NCBI GenBank assembly: GCA_039619475.1
Contig: CM077115.1
Location: forward strand, 26,983,083-27,047,082
Length of the DNA: 64,000 bases
Origin: Icerya purchasi
Lineage: Eukaryota > Arthropoda > Insecta > Hemiptera > Monophlebidae
Direction of reading: 5' to 3'
Under the pieces are notes generated by a model. The model had not been told where the DNA came from and searched no databases. It worked only from the letters and a program-made list of their open reading frames with translations. Of the stretch, positions 22,403-34,681 are shown in pieces. Position 1 is the stretch's first letter. Each line of letters begins with the position of its first letter. The translations under genes were made by a program, and so were the position numbers.

Positions 22403-23245
22403 TAAAACGTAATTCTTAGGCCGGCACCCATTAGAAAAAACGGCCTAATTTTATGTAATAAAAAATTTTATGTAACGTTTGTAATATTTTAATTTTTACC
22501 GGCTTCCAAAAAGAAGAAGGTTACGTTCGTCGCGTATGTTTTGTTTCTTTTTATGTTTGTTCACGCATAACTCATTATATAGACCGATTTTACTGATTCT
22601 TTGTCCGTTAGAAAGAGTGCCATTCATCTTAGGTACCATGTGAGTAATGTGAACATAAATTGAGGATTTGTCAAAAAATGTGAAAAAATGTAGTCCCTTT
22701 GGATAATTTTTTTTTCTTATTATTTTTTTGTTATTAAAAAAGGAGGATGCTATGAAACGCATCAAAATTTTCTACATCTGTCGTTTTCGAACCAAAAGAC
22801 GTATCACGTATGAATGTGGCAAATTCTTCGCTATTGTACAGTTCGTCATCCTGTTTTCCGTAATTCACGTTTGCGTTCGGTGGCGGCTTTAGTTTTTAGA
22901 AACGTAATGAATATACACTTCTTATTACCGTACAAGTTGATGAATAAGAAGTCCCACCATAAGATTAAGCATGTAAAGACTACATTACTAATTTAATAAT
23001 ACCATGGAAATGCAAAAAAAGTATTATTTATATGTGTTTTAGTGTGTTAAGTTGTTTCGATAATTTAACAAAATTTATGATTATATACAATTGGGAGATT
23101 TTTTCGTTATAAAATCTAACGGCGACCGGCCTAAGAAGTACGGTGTAAATTTTGATCATTTTATACAAACTATAGAAGAGAAAGAGACAGAAATGTAAAC
23201 AAGAGGTGTCAAGAGGCACAGCCCCTTCCGAGGCCAAAATGACCA

Positions 23246-23281
<36 letters not shown>
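22400..23281 (+). mobile_element. (TA)n-flanked Helentron/DINE-like element, long variant
   Basis: It starts AAAACGTAATTCTTAGG with ATTTTATGTAAC-type units. After about 600 bp of unique sequence it has the second subterminal repeat (TAAGAAGTACGGTGTAA, 23132-23148), then the family's conserved 3' block (AAATTTTGATCATTTTATAC, AGAAGAGAAAGAGACAGAAA, GGCACAGCCCC) and a (TA)16 array at 23250-23281. Paired subterminal repeats with a GC hairpin just inside the 3' edge fit Helentron-associated DINE/HINE elements. The central 22500-23100 part is absent from the other copies and holds no recognised gene. Confidence 0.6.
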
Positions 23282-23287
<6 letters not shown>

Positions 23288-24920
23288 GCAGATCCAGAAA
23301 GACTTCAGGGGGAAAGGAATGACTGATATTATATAATAACTTATATAGCTGACAGTAAATTTCCGAAATACCTTATTTCATAAAAGAAAAACCAAATAAC
23401 AATCTCTGTGCATAAATTTGAAAATGTTTTAAAAATGCATATTTATTGTAATTTAATTAAGATTTTTTTTTAATTTTTAACTGTTCTACTTCTCTTGTGT
23501 CACAAAATTATTTAATACTTTTTTTGCTAACAGTTGAAGTAGACTGTGACGTTTTTAACAAAAGACTTTAAAAAAAAAAGACTTTTTCATATTGTGCCAG
23601 AAACGTTTTTAATTCAAAATGCATTCAGTAATTCCAAAATATGAATAAAGTGTCGTGAGGGCATTTTTAACCTTTAGTTGTATTTGTTTTTCCACTTGCC
23701 TGCGCAATTTTTTAACTGTAGCTTCATTTGTTTCTCTTGCTTGAATACATTTTTGTGTATTTCAAGCGCTTTTTCATAATGATGCGGATAACTGCTAAAA
23801 GAGTAATCACAAACTGGATTTTTATTCTCGCAAAATCTTGTAAAGCCCGCTCGGAAAGGGAATTGAAACAAAAGCTACGTTTTCAATTTTACCAGAAAAA
23901 ATGATTAAATATTAGTTACGATTAAATAAATTCATCGATATCATTTATGCAAATGTTGCTGTTGTAATGATTTTTTTCCTTTTTTTCTTGCATTTTATTT
24001 TTTGTTTGCATTTATTATTCGAAATTTTAAGAAAAATATGGTGGCGATAATTTTTTATTTCAGCAACGTTATCTTTTTTGTGTCAGTAGAAGAAACAGTG
24101 TGTAAACGACGGCGTGTGGTAAATTTACTTTCGGAGCGGACTTAACGAGATTTCGCGAGAACAAAAATCCAATTCGGAAGCTGCATGCATTCGTTTAAAT
24201 ATTTCAGATTACGCTTTTGACAGTTATTTCATCTTTTTGTCCTAGAATATACAAGTTAAGTATGCTGAATTACATGTGTTTATTAAACGGGTTAGAAGAT
24301 TCGTATTCATTCCGGTTAGATGAGATTTTTGATGTTGTTTTCTTTTTTTGATTTCATTTTCCAATTTTATTTTAAGAAAATGAAAAAAAAAAAAAAATTT
24401 TACAAAAAATTATGCGAAAAAATAAAATGCATTTATTTTAGGCGTGTAGGATAGATTTTGAAAAAGTAAACCTATCACCCAGTGAAGTAATAATATAAAG
24501 CAATATACAGGCTTAATTTAAAGCAGAATTAAAACTCAATGATTTATGTCTGTAACAGGTTTATCAAATAAATATTGTAAAGCTGATGATATTATCAAAA
24601 ATTGACAGTATTTTCCATTTTTAATTTGCGAATTCATTATCTTTACTAGAAATAATAATGATACTATCGATATTTAACGGGGCAAAGACATTTAGTCGTT
24701 CTTCAGGTATTTCTGAAATAGATTTTAAGCCGCTGAAGCGTTGAGGAAGACCCCTTAGGTGTTGCTGTTATAACAAGCAACACAGTTAGAATTTTTAATA
24801 ATGTATTCGTACTAGAAAATGCTTCATATCTATGACAGACATTCTATTTACTTTCAAGGGTTTTTCTCATTTTTCTTCGCCATATTTTTAATTTTATGAA
24901 TATGTTCTGAAAATGTTTAT
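23282..24920. other. Unassigned AT-rich region
   Basis: GGCAGATCCAGAAAGACTTC at 23287 may be a transposon edge, but no partner end was found. The minus-strand frame at 23674-23871 is not recognisable. A and T runs are frequent (A14 near 24381). Confidence 0.4.
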
Positions 24921-24953
24921 AATGATATATATATATATATATATACAATATTT

Positions 24954-25006
24954 GTCGATGGGTTGAATTTTCGACGCCCAAAAAAAAAAAAAAAAAAAAA
25001 AAAATT
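24954..25006 (+). mobile_element. Minimal LINE 3' tail insertion
   Basis: TCGATGGGTTGAATTTTCGA, CGCCC and an A25 run interrupt a sequence that is continuous in the related copy at 52.96 kb (CAATATTTG then ACAACTACAATAAAAAC). Comparison of the two copies therefore reveals an extremely 5'-truncated LINE insertion of about 50 bp with a short TTG duplication. Confidence 0.6.
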
Positions 25007-25205
25007 GAACACTACAATAAAAACAAATAAAAGTAGTCGTTTCCCTAAAATTCATAAAAATTTTAATTTTCTTTTCTTTTGCCGAAAATTGAAAAGAAAT
25101 AAATTTATTCTGAATTTCAACCCATTTAATTTAAGCAGGTATGATTTCGCAGAAATTTTAGGGGGAGATTGAACCCGGACCCCCCCCCCCGCAGATACGG
25201 CTCTA
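25007..25205 (+). mobile_element. Right-end fragment of hAT-type element (same family as 52.4-53.2 kb)
   Basis: ACTACAATAAAAACAAATAA through TTTATTCTGAATTTC and the terminus CAGATACGGCTCT parallel 52970-53162 at roughly 80 percent identity by eye. A C11 run precedes the terminus. The left end was not found; the segment is probably a truncated copy. Confidence 0.7.
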
Positions 25206-25639
25206 TATGTAGGAACTATTCAAAAAAATAGAAATTCTGGTGAGTTCATTTAAATATTATTTCTCTGTTATTGTTCTCGACTAAATCGTGGCAAATTAAT
25301 AACGATCTTGCCTTTTCGTGTACTTTCTTCTTTTGAATTCGTTATTTGTAAAATAGTCAGTACATTATTCGTAAAACTTACGATTTAAGCAATGTGAAGC
25401 ACAGTATACATATATAATGCTAGTGAAAAGTTTGCTTGTGCATAAACTTAAATTTCATGGTATATACCCATTACAGTTGCGCCATCACGTCTTCGACGGT
25501 ACAAGTTTCTTGAGGGTATTTTATAATAATAAAGGACAATGGTTTTCACGCACAATCAGAGACATATATAAAATCTACTTCAATGATATGCTTTTCTACG
25601 AAGCACACTCAAACTGGCAGCTGCTTTTTTACAAATTCG

Positions 25640-25902
25640 CCTATAACATAATTAATCTGTAACTTCAGCCCTCTTTTTACTCCTCGCTTTTATTAATGGA
25701 TCTTCTTACTATCTATGACATGTTTTTTATCTTACTTTTTCCTTCTCTCCCCTTGTGTCATACTGGCTTCTGGATTATTCCTGTTTTCTATCTCCAATCA
25801 TGTAAAGATCTAATTCTGCTTTCCTCCTTCTATTCGATAATTTTTGGGCTAATGTCTTCATCAACAAACCCAAAAAATAAAAAAATAAAAAGAATGTTTT
25901 AA
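25640..25902 (+). mobile_element. Probable LINE 3' UTR with A-rich tail
   Basis: Pyrimidine-rich plus-strand sequence ends TTGGGCTAATGTCTTCATCA, ACAAACCC and an (A,T)-rich tail at 25868-25895, resembling the GGGTCAATG...GCCCAAAA ends of the other tails. The 25206-25640 stretch before it has an 81-codon frame without recognisable features. Confidence 0.4.
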
Positions 25903-26816
25903 TTCGGCGAAGAAATTCTCTATTTTTACATTCCTTACAGAGAGAATTTCAGACAACTGATCTAATCTTACGTAAATCTTTCTGCATCAACTACTTTCGT
26001 TATAATTTACCGAACAAAAATCTAAAGTAAACATCAGTGATAAAAATCTTCTCAAACAGAATGAAATTGAATCAGCATTCTGAAAAATAATGTAACAGTT
26101 GTCGTGTAAGCGTTAGCATAAAACCATTCGTTGTTTTCAATATATTCAGTGAATGTAGTGTTTGATGTCGCTCAGCATTCAACATACAAATGCTGTGCAT
26201 AAAAGGGCTGTTAGAGTTATATGAAGATTATCATGTTTTCACGCATTAATATTACAGAATAGTTTAAAATAATGCTTTTTTAAATGTACTTTGAATGTGT
26301 TTCTTACCAATGGTTGCAATCGGTAACTCAAAAAATAGAGTACTTAAAAGATAAAATTAATTTTGAAAAAAAAGTGATCTTAAAAAGGAAGAAATATGTA
26401 AATAAAAGGGTTAATATGTTTCAAAGATTTTCTTATAATATTTAAATCTATTTGCGAATTATAAGCGTATTTTAGATTAGAAACTGTTTCTACGATATGT
26501 TTAGTTTCATTGCTCTGTCCGTAATTAAGCGCCAAATGTCAGCGAGTGCAGAAAAGAATGCTTAAGAAGCAAATAGTCGCCACGTGAAATTCGTACAGTC
26601 AGCAGTGGCGGAAATTGAAGTTTCATAGCTGTGAAAAACCCACTTGGTACCAAACCAAACATAAGTTTGGTTTTGCGGAGTATGGCACTAGGGACGCCAC
26701 CGCTATACTGGTAAATGGTGGCCAATAGTTATTTTTATTGATTTAAAAGCATATCAGGATAGTGTAAGTCTACAAATTTCATTCACAACTTTATTCAAAT
26801 TAAGTTTACCAAAAAA
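25903..26816. other. Unassigned region with possible short MITE
   Basis: Between about 26603 and 26697, CAGTGGCGGAAATT on the left and GGGACGCCACCG on the right look like weak inverted ends of a short hAT-like MITE, and an internal palindrome CCAAACATAAGTTTGG lies at 26654-26671. No convincing 8-bp duplication was found. The rest is AT-rich. Confidence 0.35.
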
Positions 26817-28165
26817 AAAGGGAAAAAAAATCAATCAATTGATATCCAGTTATTTCCATAATAGAAAACTAACGGCATTATTCCAAAGCAGAACTTATGG
26901 CTCGGCAGGCACGGGCTTACCCTAAGGTAGCTTGCTGATTCATTACCTCTTCACATTGCACACAAAAAGTTTAGAGAAATTACACAAACAGAATGTTAAA
27001 ATTATTCAGTACGCCGATGACCTAGTAATATGCGCCCTCGCGGCTACTGTGAACACTGCTGCGGGAAGAACTCAAAAATCGTTAAAGAATCTTATAGAAT
27101 TATTCGGTGAAATACAAATTGAAGTAAACGTGTAAAAAACTCAAGGTATCATAGTGTCCAAAAGGAAAATTCAGTCGCCTGCACTACTTAAAATGAATAA
27201 TTCTTCCGCAAGGTTTAAGAATTCAGTCAAATACTTGGGGGTTAAATTCGATTCAAAGCTTACGTGGAAGGAAGAAATATAGTACATATCTGATGAACGC
27301 GAAAAGGGCTTAAATCTTTTACGGAGGGGGGCAGATCCCAGGTCTTTAATTAAAATCTAAAAGGCAATCGTTAAATCACACATAGATTTCCCTACTTCCT
27401 TATTTAACTTAAATAAATCAATATTACAGGCTCTTCAAATAATCCCAAATTCGACTTTGTCTGGGATGTTCGAAATTAACTCTATATTATACTGTTTTAG
27501 CCGGGACAGCCAAAATACCGGGGTGAGCCTATCCTATGAAATATGCGGTAGACAAGTTTTATCTCAGAATTAAAAACGATATCATCCCATAAATAAACAA
27601 CTCGTATATCTTGCTCAATTCATTAAGCAGTACTTATTGGAAGTTTACACCCCTCTCACCTCTAATACAAAGTTATAATAAATATTCACGATTGAAAATT
27701 TACTGTAATTAGGGCCATCTGGATTTTCAAGAATCCGTATGTTGGATACAAACACAGGTGACATGATAAATTTTCAAAAGTTGGTCATCCGGGTTCAGAA
27801 TATAATAATTCTCGGGTTTACAGAAATCATAAACTTACAATTTAAAGAAGATCAAATATTTTACACTGACGGATCCTTAGATGTATCTTAGAACAAATAT
27901 TATGCAGTCTTTTATCATACGAACAAAATAGGTCCCAAAAATTACGTTTGCTTTAAGCAGGTTTATTATTTACCACAGAAATGTACGCAATATTTAGATG
28001 TTTAGCTTCCTCCAAAAAAATATATCGGGGGAAAAATATTAATTTTAACAGACTCCCTGCAGTTTTGTCCAAATTAACCCATATCAACGATAAACGAATA
28101 ACAAACATGGAATGTTTATTGAGAAAATATATGTATTTGAGGTTTGGATTAAATGTTTTCATTTT
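26817..28165 (+). mobile_element. I/LOA-like LINE fragment with RT and RNase H
   Basis: The plus strand shows an RT sequence from the GLPQGS-like block (about 26908-26930) through a KIIQYADDLVICAL catalytic box with YADD intact (27010-27021), to VKYLGVKFDSKLTWKEEI near 27220. It then enters an RNase H domain: TDGS near 27864, AIFR near 27990, and KLTHINDKRITNMECLLRKY near 28070-28130. Many frameshifts and stops separate the blocks. RNase H downstream of RT, without LTRs, points to the I group (I, LOA or related). The copy is 5'-truncated and inactive; no poly-A tail is visible. Confidence 0.7.
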
Positions 28166-30642
28166 TTTTTTTTTTTCGTATTCTGTGAAAACAGTACTGA
28201 TTTCGTAAATGGTTGCAAGAAGTATTTATTGCCAATATGAAGGTGAAATACACATCAAGTAGTCACAATTTGATTTTTAATTTTGTTCCTTTAATAAATC
28301 CTATAATAAATACATTTCTTATTAAATTATTCGTTGGTAAAGAATTTAAGTAATGCAAGTTTACTGCATCAGCAAATTAAAAAAAAAAAAAAAAAAGATA
28401 TCATGATTCATAATCAGCATTCATATATTTTACACGTCTCCTGAACATAAACCTCTCGAAACATTGCTAATAATATCAAATACTTTTAAGCAATGTATAA
28501 AACAAATGAGTATTTTTTTTCAAAATTTACTTGATATCAACAATATATGAAATTACGAGCGCAGAGAGCTCCGGCAATAAAATTCTGAGAAAAAAAAAAT
28601 GGCATGTTTATTTTTTTAAATATAGCGACGACACAGTAGTCTTATCAGTGCCAGTAGTCTAATAATTTATCGGTTATTTAAAATGTCTCGAAAAATACAT
28701 TTATTTACTGAAATCATTCGATAAGATTAATAATCGTTTGATTTTATTGTAAGCGTTTATTAGTGACATTTCTTAAAATAATTGACTACCAAAACAAAAG
28801 GAGCAGAAAAGTTTGTTCCGGCATGAAGAGCTATAATGGCCAAATTGAAGACAATTAGGGCAAAGTTTAAATTTACAAATAATCGGTTACACACCAGACA
28901 GAAGCAGTTTAAGAGAAGTTCCTCGATGGACAAATCAGATGGAATATCACGAATTATGCTAAAACGGAATAATAACGATTGCGGAATGAATGATCGTATT
29001 TTTAAGTTCTGTATGAACGTTGTTGGAAAGCAAAAAATTGATTAACCGCAAGAAAGATAAGTTTAATTGGGTTCTTTCTCGTGAATAAATTGAGCATTTT
29101 TGTAAAACATTTTAGCTGAAGACATTGCGGGTGAAGCTGCGTTTTTATTTTCAAAATTCTCGAACTAAACCCGCAATTTGTCCTCTAAAGTTATTTGAAA
29201 ATGGGGTGGTACGGTATTAGTTTGCCAAGTACCGTTAGAGTTAATGGAAATATCTATGTCGATAGTCTTATTAACATTCTCTACCGAGACAATGTCGTTT
29301 TTAGAAGTAGATAAATCATACAAAATAGTTTTATTAGTTTTGTTAATCGTTTTAATCTGTACGACGGGGTTAGCAACGAGTCCGGCATTAATTTAAATTA
29401 AATTTAAATTACCTATTGAAATCAAAAATTAAATAACGACAAGCGAGAAATGAAACCGATAAGAACCAGACGGACGAAATAAAATAAAACAATGGAAATA
29501 AAAAAGAAGCAGATAACAGAGATAAATAAGTTGAACGATCTCACAGACCTCTTCAATGGAAATTGAACACAATACAAGTAAACTTTATCGCACGAGACAT
29601 AAGCTTCCTTATGATTTTACACATAAATATATTTTTATTTATATAATATATTTTATTTCTGTATTTATTTCATATTTCCTTATTTAAAAGCATTTTAAGA
29701 AGTATTTCGTTAAATTCTGTTTATAAGCGCACTCTTTTTTTCATTTATTTTTTTACAGTATGTATCACTTGCCCATGCTTGTCGCATCACATGGATCCTA
29801 ACTTTATTAAATTAAACTCTTCAGACACACAGCGGTCGACATAAGAATCCGAAATTTGCGAAAACGTCGCTAGCGACGTCGCATTGAAACATTTCAAATT
29901 AAGTTAAATTTATTTATTTCATTTCATTGTACTCTAAAGTTTACTTATTAAAGTTTTCAGTTATATTTTCTGAAATTTTTTAAGATAATTTTAAACTTTT
30001 TCGTCAAAGTAGAAGTGACGGACGAATAAGAAACCATTTTTCAGGAAGTAAAATTCAACATATTGTAATGTTTTGAATTACCCATTGCGCACTACTTGTG
30101 CTGTTATTACTTGGGTAATTGAATAAATGTTATATTTACTTATGCGCACGATGATTCTTTATAAAAAAAAAATCGAGATCTAACAATATAGAAGTAAATA
30201 TTATAATGCAAAATAGATTAAATGAAATGTAAATACATACAAAATATATACATATATATATTATTCGCAACAAATTACGCATCATTAATTAATATTACTA
30301 CATGGTAGGTATAAAATACAGACAGAGAAAAAATATTATATTCCATCAACCATGAAAAATTTTTTTTTCAATACGGTGAATCGCCGGTGTTTAACTAAAA
30401 CATTAAAGAAATGTAATGATCAGGCTTTAGAGTTAATTAAAAACTCTTATTGATAATAAAAAGATTTTTCTCTAATGATCAAGTTCTCGATTTAATTAAA
30501 AAACTGTATTGGTAACAAAAAGATTTTGCTAAAAATACTAAGATAATTTATGGTCACCAGATCGTGTGATTATTATTATTATACTGATCAAATTATGGAA
30601 AAATAATGACTGGGTCATATTTAAATTAAATGATTAAATGAC
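28166..30642. other. Unassigned AT-rich region
   Basis: Homopolymers at 28160-28176 (T) and 28379-28396 (A). The plus-strand frame at 28836-29045 (69 codons, Lys/Arg-rich) has no recognised domain. No repeat structure seen. Confidence 0.4.
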
Positions 30643-31040
30643 AAGGCCGTGTCCACGGGCGGGGGGAGGGGGTTAACCCCCGTGAGAACTGAAATAGTTG
30701 TTATAAATACACAAAATTCGGAAAAAAATTAAAAATTAAAAATAAATATTGATGATGTTTTAGGGTGTTTAAAAGAAAAAAGAAAAAATATTGTTCCATA
30801 TTTTTAGGTACTTCATTAATATTTTATGCAAAATTTTTTATTACGAGTATAATCAATAACAAATGTAATTTTTATTAACGTGTTTATACGGTAATTCATT
30901 TATGTTAATTATTAATATATAAATCAAAATGATGGAAATTAATAATAGTATGAATATTAGTAAAAAGTGTATTGTTATTTATAAAATATGCGAAGAAATT
31001 TTTCAAAACTCCCCTCCTTTTCAAAATTCTAGGCACGGTA
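30643..31040. mobile_element. Possible MITE-like element, ends uncertain
   Basis: CCGTGTCCACGGGCGGGGGG at 30650-30669 and, reverse-complemented, ACCGTGCCTAGAATTTTG plus GGAGGGGAG at the right could be degenerate inverted ends. AAATGA occurs immediately outside both. The G-run followed by TTAACCCCC is like other DNA-element edges in the window. Weak evidence. Confidence 0.35.
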
Positions 31041-31171
31041 AATGATAAGAGTTTAATTAGTCTTGTTGATGATAACAGATTAATAGTAGAGTCGCAAAAG
31101 TAAATGTAACAAAAGATTAATAAATTAAAAAACAAAAGTGAAAAATAAATCATTGGTAAAATATGTGTATT

Positions 31172-31260
31172 TGAAACAAAACAATTATAACTCCCGTGAT
31201 CATGAAGCTTTGTCTTCGAAACGTGTCGGGGTATTTGATAAATTAAATAATTGTTTTAAA
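31172..31260. repeat. Small fold-back with TGAAG-CTTCGAAACGTGTC loop
   Basis: AAACAAAACAATTAT (about 31175-31189) and ATAATTGTTTTAAATT (about 31239-31256) are inverted arms. The loop has ATGAAGCTTTGTCTTCGAAA followed by CGTGTCGG, i.e. a GAAG/CTTC hairpin and a GAAAC box. The loop core matches those at 2767 and 10658. Confidence 0.5.
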
Positions 31261-32025
31261 TTGGTGTTTAAAATTAATTACTTCACAACATAAAAGAACC
31301 AATGAGTGACATAAACAGATATAGTATTAACTTTTTTACATATTTTACATAAAACGGTTTTTTTCTATATAAAATGACTGAGGATTATATACAGTGCAAA
31401 AAAAGTGTATGAGAATTTTAACCTATGTATCTATGTTAAATAAAATAATTAGGTACGTAATATGGGATATATGAAATGAAGCATTTTTTATTTTCAAAAT
31501 TGCTTGTAATATACTGTTCCAAATATCTACTTGAGACTCTTACAATAGCAATTACATGTATACCCTCGTCCATTATAAAAATGTATTCATTTAAAATACA
31601 TAATAACAAAAGAATTACATATGTGGTGCTGAATAAACAAAAAATAGTTTTATGATTGGTTTCCGCTTTTTTTTTTTCTGTTAAATTGATAGTTTATGTG
31701 AATTAAATTAAAATCATATTGGCAGTTATATCATCGAGTATTTTGACAAGAATACAAATAACGTAAAATGGAGACTATAAAGTCAAGTCTCATTTTATTA
31801 ATAGCATTAAAATATTGTACCCGCCGATTTTATTTTAATACAATATTGATGGATTTAAGATAAATCAAACTTAGATGTATGTCGCAGTGGCGTTCGTTAT
31901 ACCTAATACAAAACTGTACAGAAAGTTAACTCCGTTGCATATTGAACCAGCCAACGCACATCCCAATCCCATGCGTACTGTGCGAAGAACACAGTTCTCA
32001 TGGGTGTGTGGGTTGCGTGGGTTGA
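31261..32025. other. Unassigned AT-rich region
   Basis: No gene or structured repeat. GCATATTGAACCAGCCAACG at 31937-31956 has an inverted similar copy at 34781-34800, outside the hAT/P-type element. Confidence 0.35.
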
Positions 32026-32033
32026 TTTAAACT

Positions 32034-34681
32034 CAGGGTTGCCAAGATCTATGATCTAAATTACCCGAAAGTCTCAGTGGAAATCCCCAGTACATCTTCC
32101 CCACAAATTGTCATCAAAAAAATAAAAGTACTTTTGATATAAATTAATGATATTTACGTTTTAAAAAATGGAAACATAATAATTATGTAGTTACACACGC
32201 TTAATTGCCTTAATCTTCCTTCATATTACCAATGCAATGCTTGATTTTTTATTTTTTATCTTTCCTTATGCGACTAGCCTTGTGGGCTATCTAGCACTTG
32301 GCGTGTGAGTGATGATAATTTATGGAAACTCCTATCCAGCGATATGAGTTTCATCTGGTATCCGGCTTAATATATTATTTGAACCCTACAGCAAGTCCGT
32401 TGGTTTTATCCGCTTCAAGCGTCTTCATTGGAATTATCTAGTAATGCAACGGTCAGGCTATTTGTGTGGCGTCCTAGCTTTTGACCGTACTGTTTTGCAA
32501 CTTTTTTGATTTCTTCACTGATTGTACTTATATGCAGATCTGTATGTAATGTATGATTGGTGATGTACTACGACGGAGCATCTGTAATTTCTTTCAGGCT
32601 TTTATTTTGGAAACGTTGTATCTGCGCAAACTCGGCTTAGCACATCCCCAGAGTTGACATCTGTATGTCCAGATTGGTTTCAATATTTGTTTGTATAGTA
32701 GTACTTTCTAGGGCCAGTTCTGATTTCCTTCGCAAAAGCCACAGTAGGTTTCTATATTTCAAGTTCATTTCATTCCTTTTCTTTCCTATGTGTGTCTTCC
32801 AAGTTAATTTTTTATCTAAGTGAATTCCGAGGTATTTTCTTTATTAGGTATAACCTTACTGTTAATATAAATATCCGATATAGTACAGTTCTTCTTATTT
32901 GTAAACGTTATATGCGCAGATTTATCCTCATTGATACGCCATTGTTTGAACCATGTTAACAAACTATTGACAGCTGATTGACGATTATTATTGATAGTTT
33001 CTACTGAAGTGCCTGTACATAAAACTGCAGTGTCATCTGCAAAAGTGGCTATTTCTGTTTCATCTGGAACAGGAATATCGAAAGTGTATATTAAGTATAG
33101 TACTGGTCCCAGTATCCTGCTGCACACCTGCTTGGATCTGGTGGAGCTCCGATTCTGCTTCCCCGTATTTAACCGAAAAATATCTTTCACTTAAGTAGGA
33201 TTTTAATAATTCAAAGAGTTGATATGGGAGGTTGCAGTGTATTTTATGCAGTAATCCCTCATGCCATACTTTGTCGAACGCTTATTTAATATCACGGAAT
33301 ACAGTAACACAAATTTTTTTTTGTTTCTAAGGATTCTTCTATTATGTTGACTATGCGATATACTTGCTCTATGGTACCATGTCCCGTTCGAAATCCAAAC
33401 TGGTGCTCTGGTATCAAATTTCTGTCGTTTAAGAATGGCTTCATTCTTTTTAGTAATAGTTTTTCATATAATTTTGAGAGAACAGGAAGTAGTGCTATTG
33501 GACGATACGATGCAAGTTCTTCAGCAGGTTTCTGAGGTTTTTTGATCATAACAACTTGTGAAAATTTAAGCTGAAGAGGAAAATATCTTATGCGAATTAT
33601 AGCATTAAATAAAAATGTAGGTCAACAGATATGTACCAATTTTTTTTTTGTTAGCATTTCATTTGAAGGATTGACTTTTAAACTTCTCCCTTGTTCCTTG
33701 ATACCCTCCCTGATAGCCATACGCGCTACTACAATATCAGTGTGTCGGGGCGATTACGAGATTCTTTTTTTCTAAATTGTTCAGAACGCTGAATTTTCGT
33801 TTAATATAGATGCATTTCGAAAAAGGTACAACGAGCAATAAGCTTATTGCGAATTTCAAATTTGGGAACATTTTTTGCTCTGCATTGTTTTCGAGACGGA
33901 ATACTTTAGCACAGTACGCCTATCTGGATCCTTATCTATTTTCAGATCAAGAACATAGAAATTATTTGGAAAAATAAAAAAAAGTAATGACACTTGAATA
34001 ATTCCCTGTAACAACTTCTATTTTCATATGCCATAATACTTGCACAATTGAACATAGTGAACAGTAATGTAAAAAAAAAAAAAAGAACAAAATACACCTA
34101 TTTTTAAAATTACAAAACACGAATTGAATATAAAATTAATAAAATACCTCTAGAAAAAAATATTAAATGAACAGAAATGTACGCAAAAAAAAAAAAAAAA
34201 TTAATTAAAATACTATATACCACACAAGACAAATAAATAAATCAACAACAATTGATAAGAAATGAAAAACACTTGTGTAAATACAACGAAATATACAGCC
34301 AAACGACGATGTACTGAAAAAATCACGCTTGCGTATTCAAACTGAAAGGTAACAAAAAAGTGTACAGTGTCATTTGGCGACCGGCTCGTTCCTCTGTGAT
34401 ATCTAAAAGTTGGATGGCATCAATGTTGCCATAAAATAAACTCTAAAAATCTACATTAATTAAAGTAACGTAACGTTTAATATCGATTAAATATTGATTA
34501 ATCATTAAGATTTAATATTGGTACTAAATTGTTCATCGTGTTATAAGTTTATTAAATCTCAAATGAATGTAAATACCTGGATTCCCCGCATTTTCCCCGC
34601 ATTAACGCTCTCCCCACAGACTACCCAATCAGATTGAAATTTCTTGCAGTTTGGAGAATTTCCCACAAATTGGCAATCCTG
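32034..34681. mobile_element. DNA transposon with CAGGRTTGCCAA ends and 8-bp duplication
   Basis: The left end CAGGGTTGCCAA and the right end TTGGCAATCCTG are 12-bp inverted repeats with one mismatch. They are bounded by TTTAAACT (32026-32033) and TTTAAACC (34682-34689), an 8-bp target duplication matching at 7 positions. Subterminal CCCCACAAATTG and its inverted counterpart CCCACAAATTGG add support. The size is 2.65 kb, but 32235-33770 is a LINE on the minus strand, leaving about 1.1 kb of the element's own sequence and no transposase frame. An 8-bp duplication suits hAT or P superfamilies. Confidence 0.75.
32235..33770 (-). mobile_element. Jockey-clade LINE fragment nested in DNA transposon
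   Basis: Minus-strand translation gives RT blocks in order: the LLTYIFNAIIR-like block near 33600, VVMIKKPQKPAEELASYRPI then ALLPVLSKLYEKLLL (33549-33430), PEHQFGFRTGHGT (about 33405-33365), ILGPVLYLIYTFDIP (about 33110-33065) and the intact catalytic box IATFADDTAVL at about 33056-33024. A WFKQWRINEDKSAHITFTN-like block and weaker C-terminal sequence reach an A-rich end at about 32235. Two long frames (33549-33292 and 33190-32816) remain, so this copy is younger than the one at 4.1-5.3 kb. Frameshifts between them and the missing endonuclease domain make it inactive. Confidence 0.8.

Noticed and set aside
26603..26697. Short hAT MITE with CAGTGGCG ends
   Set aside because: The ends are imperfect and no convincing 8-bp duplication could be found, so it is mentioned only as a possibility.
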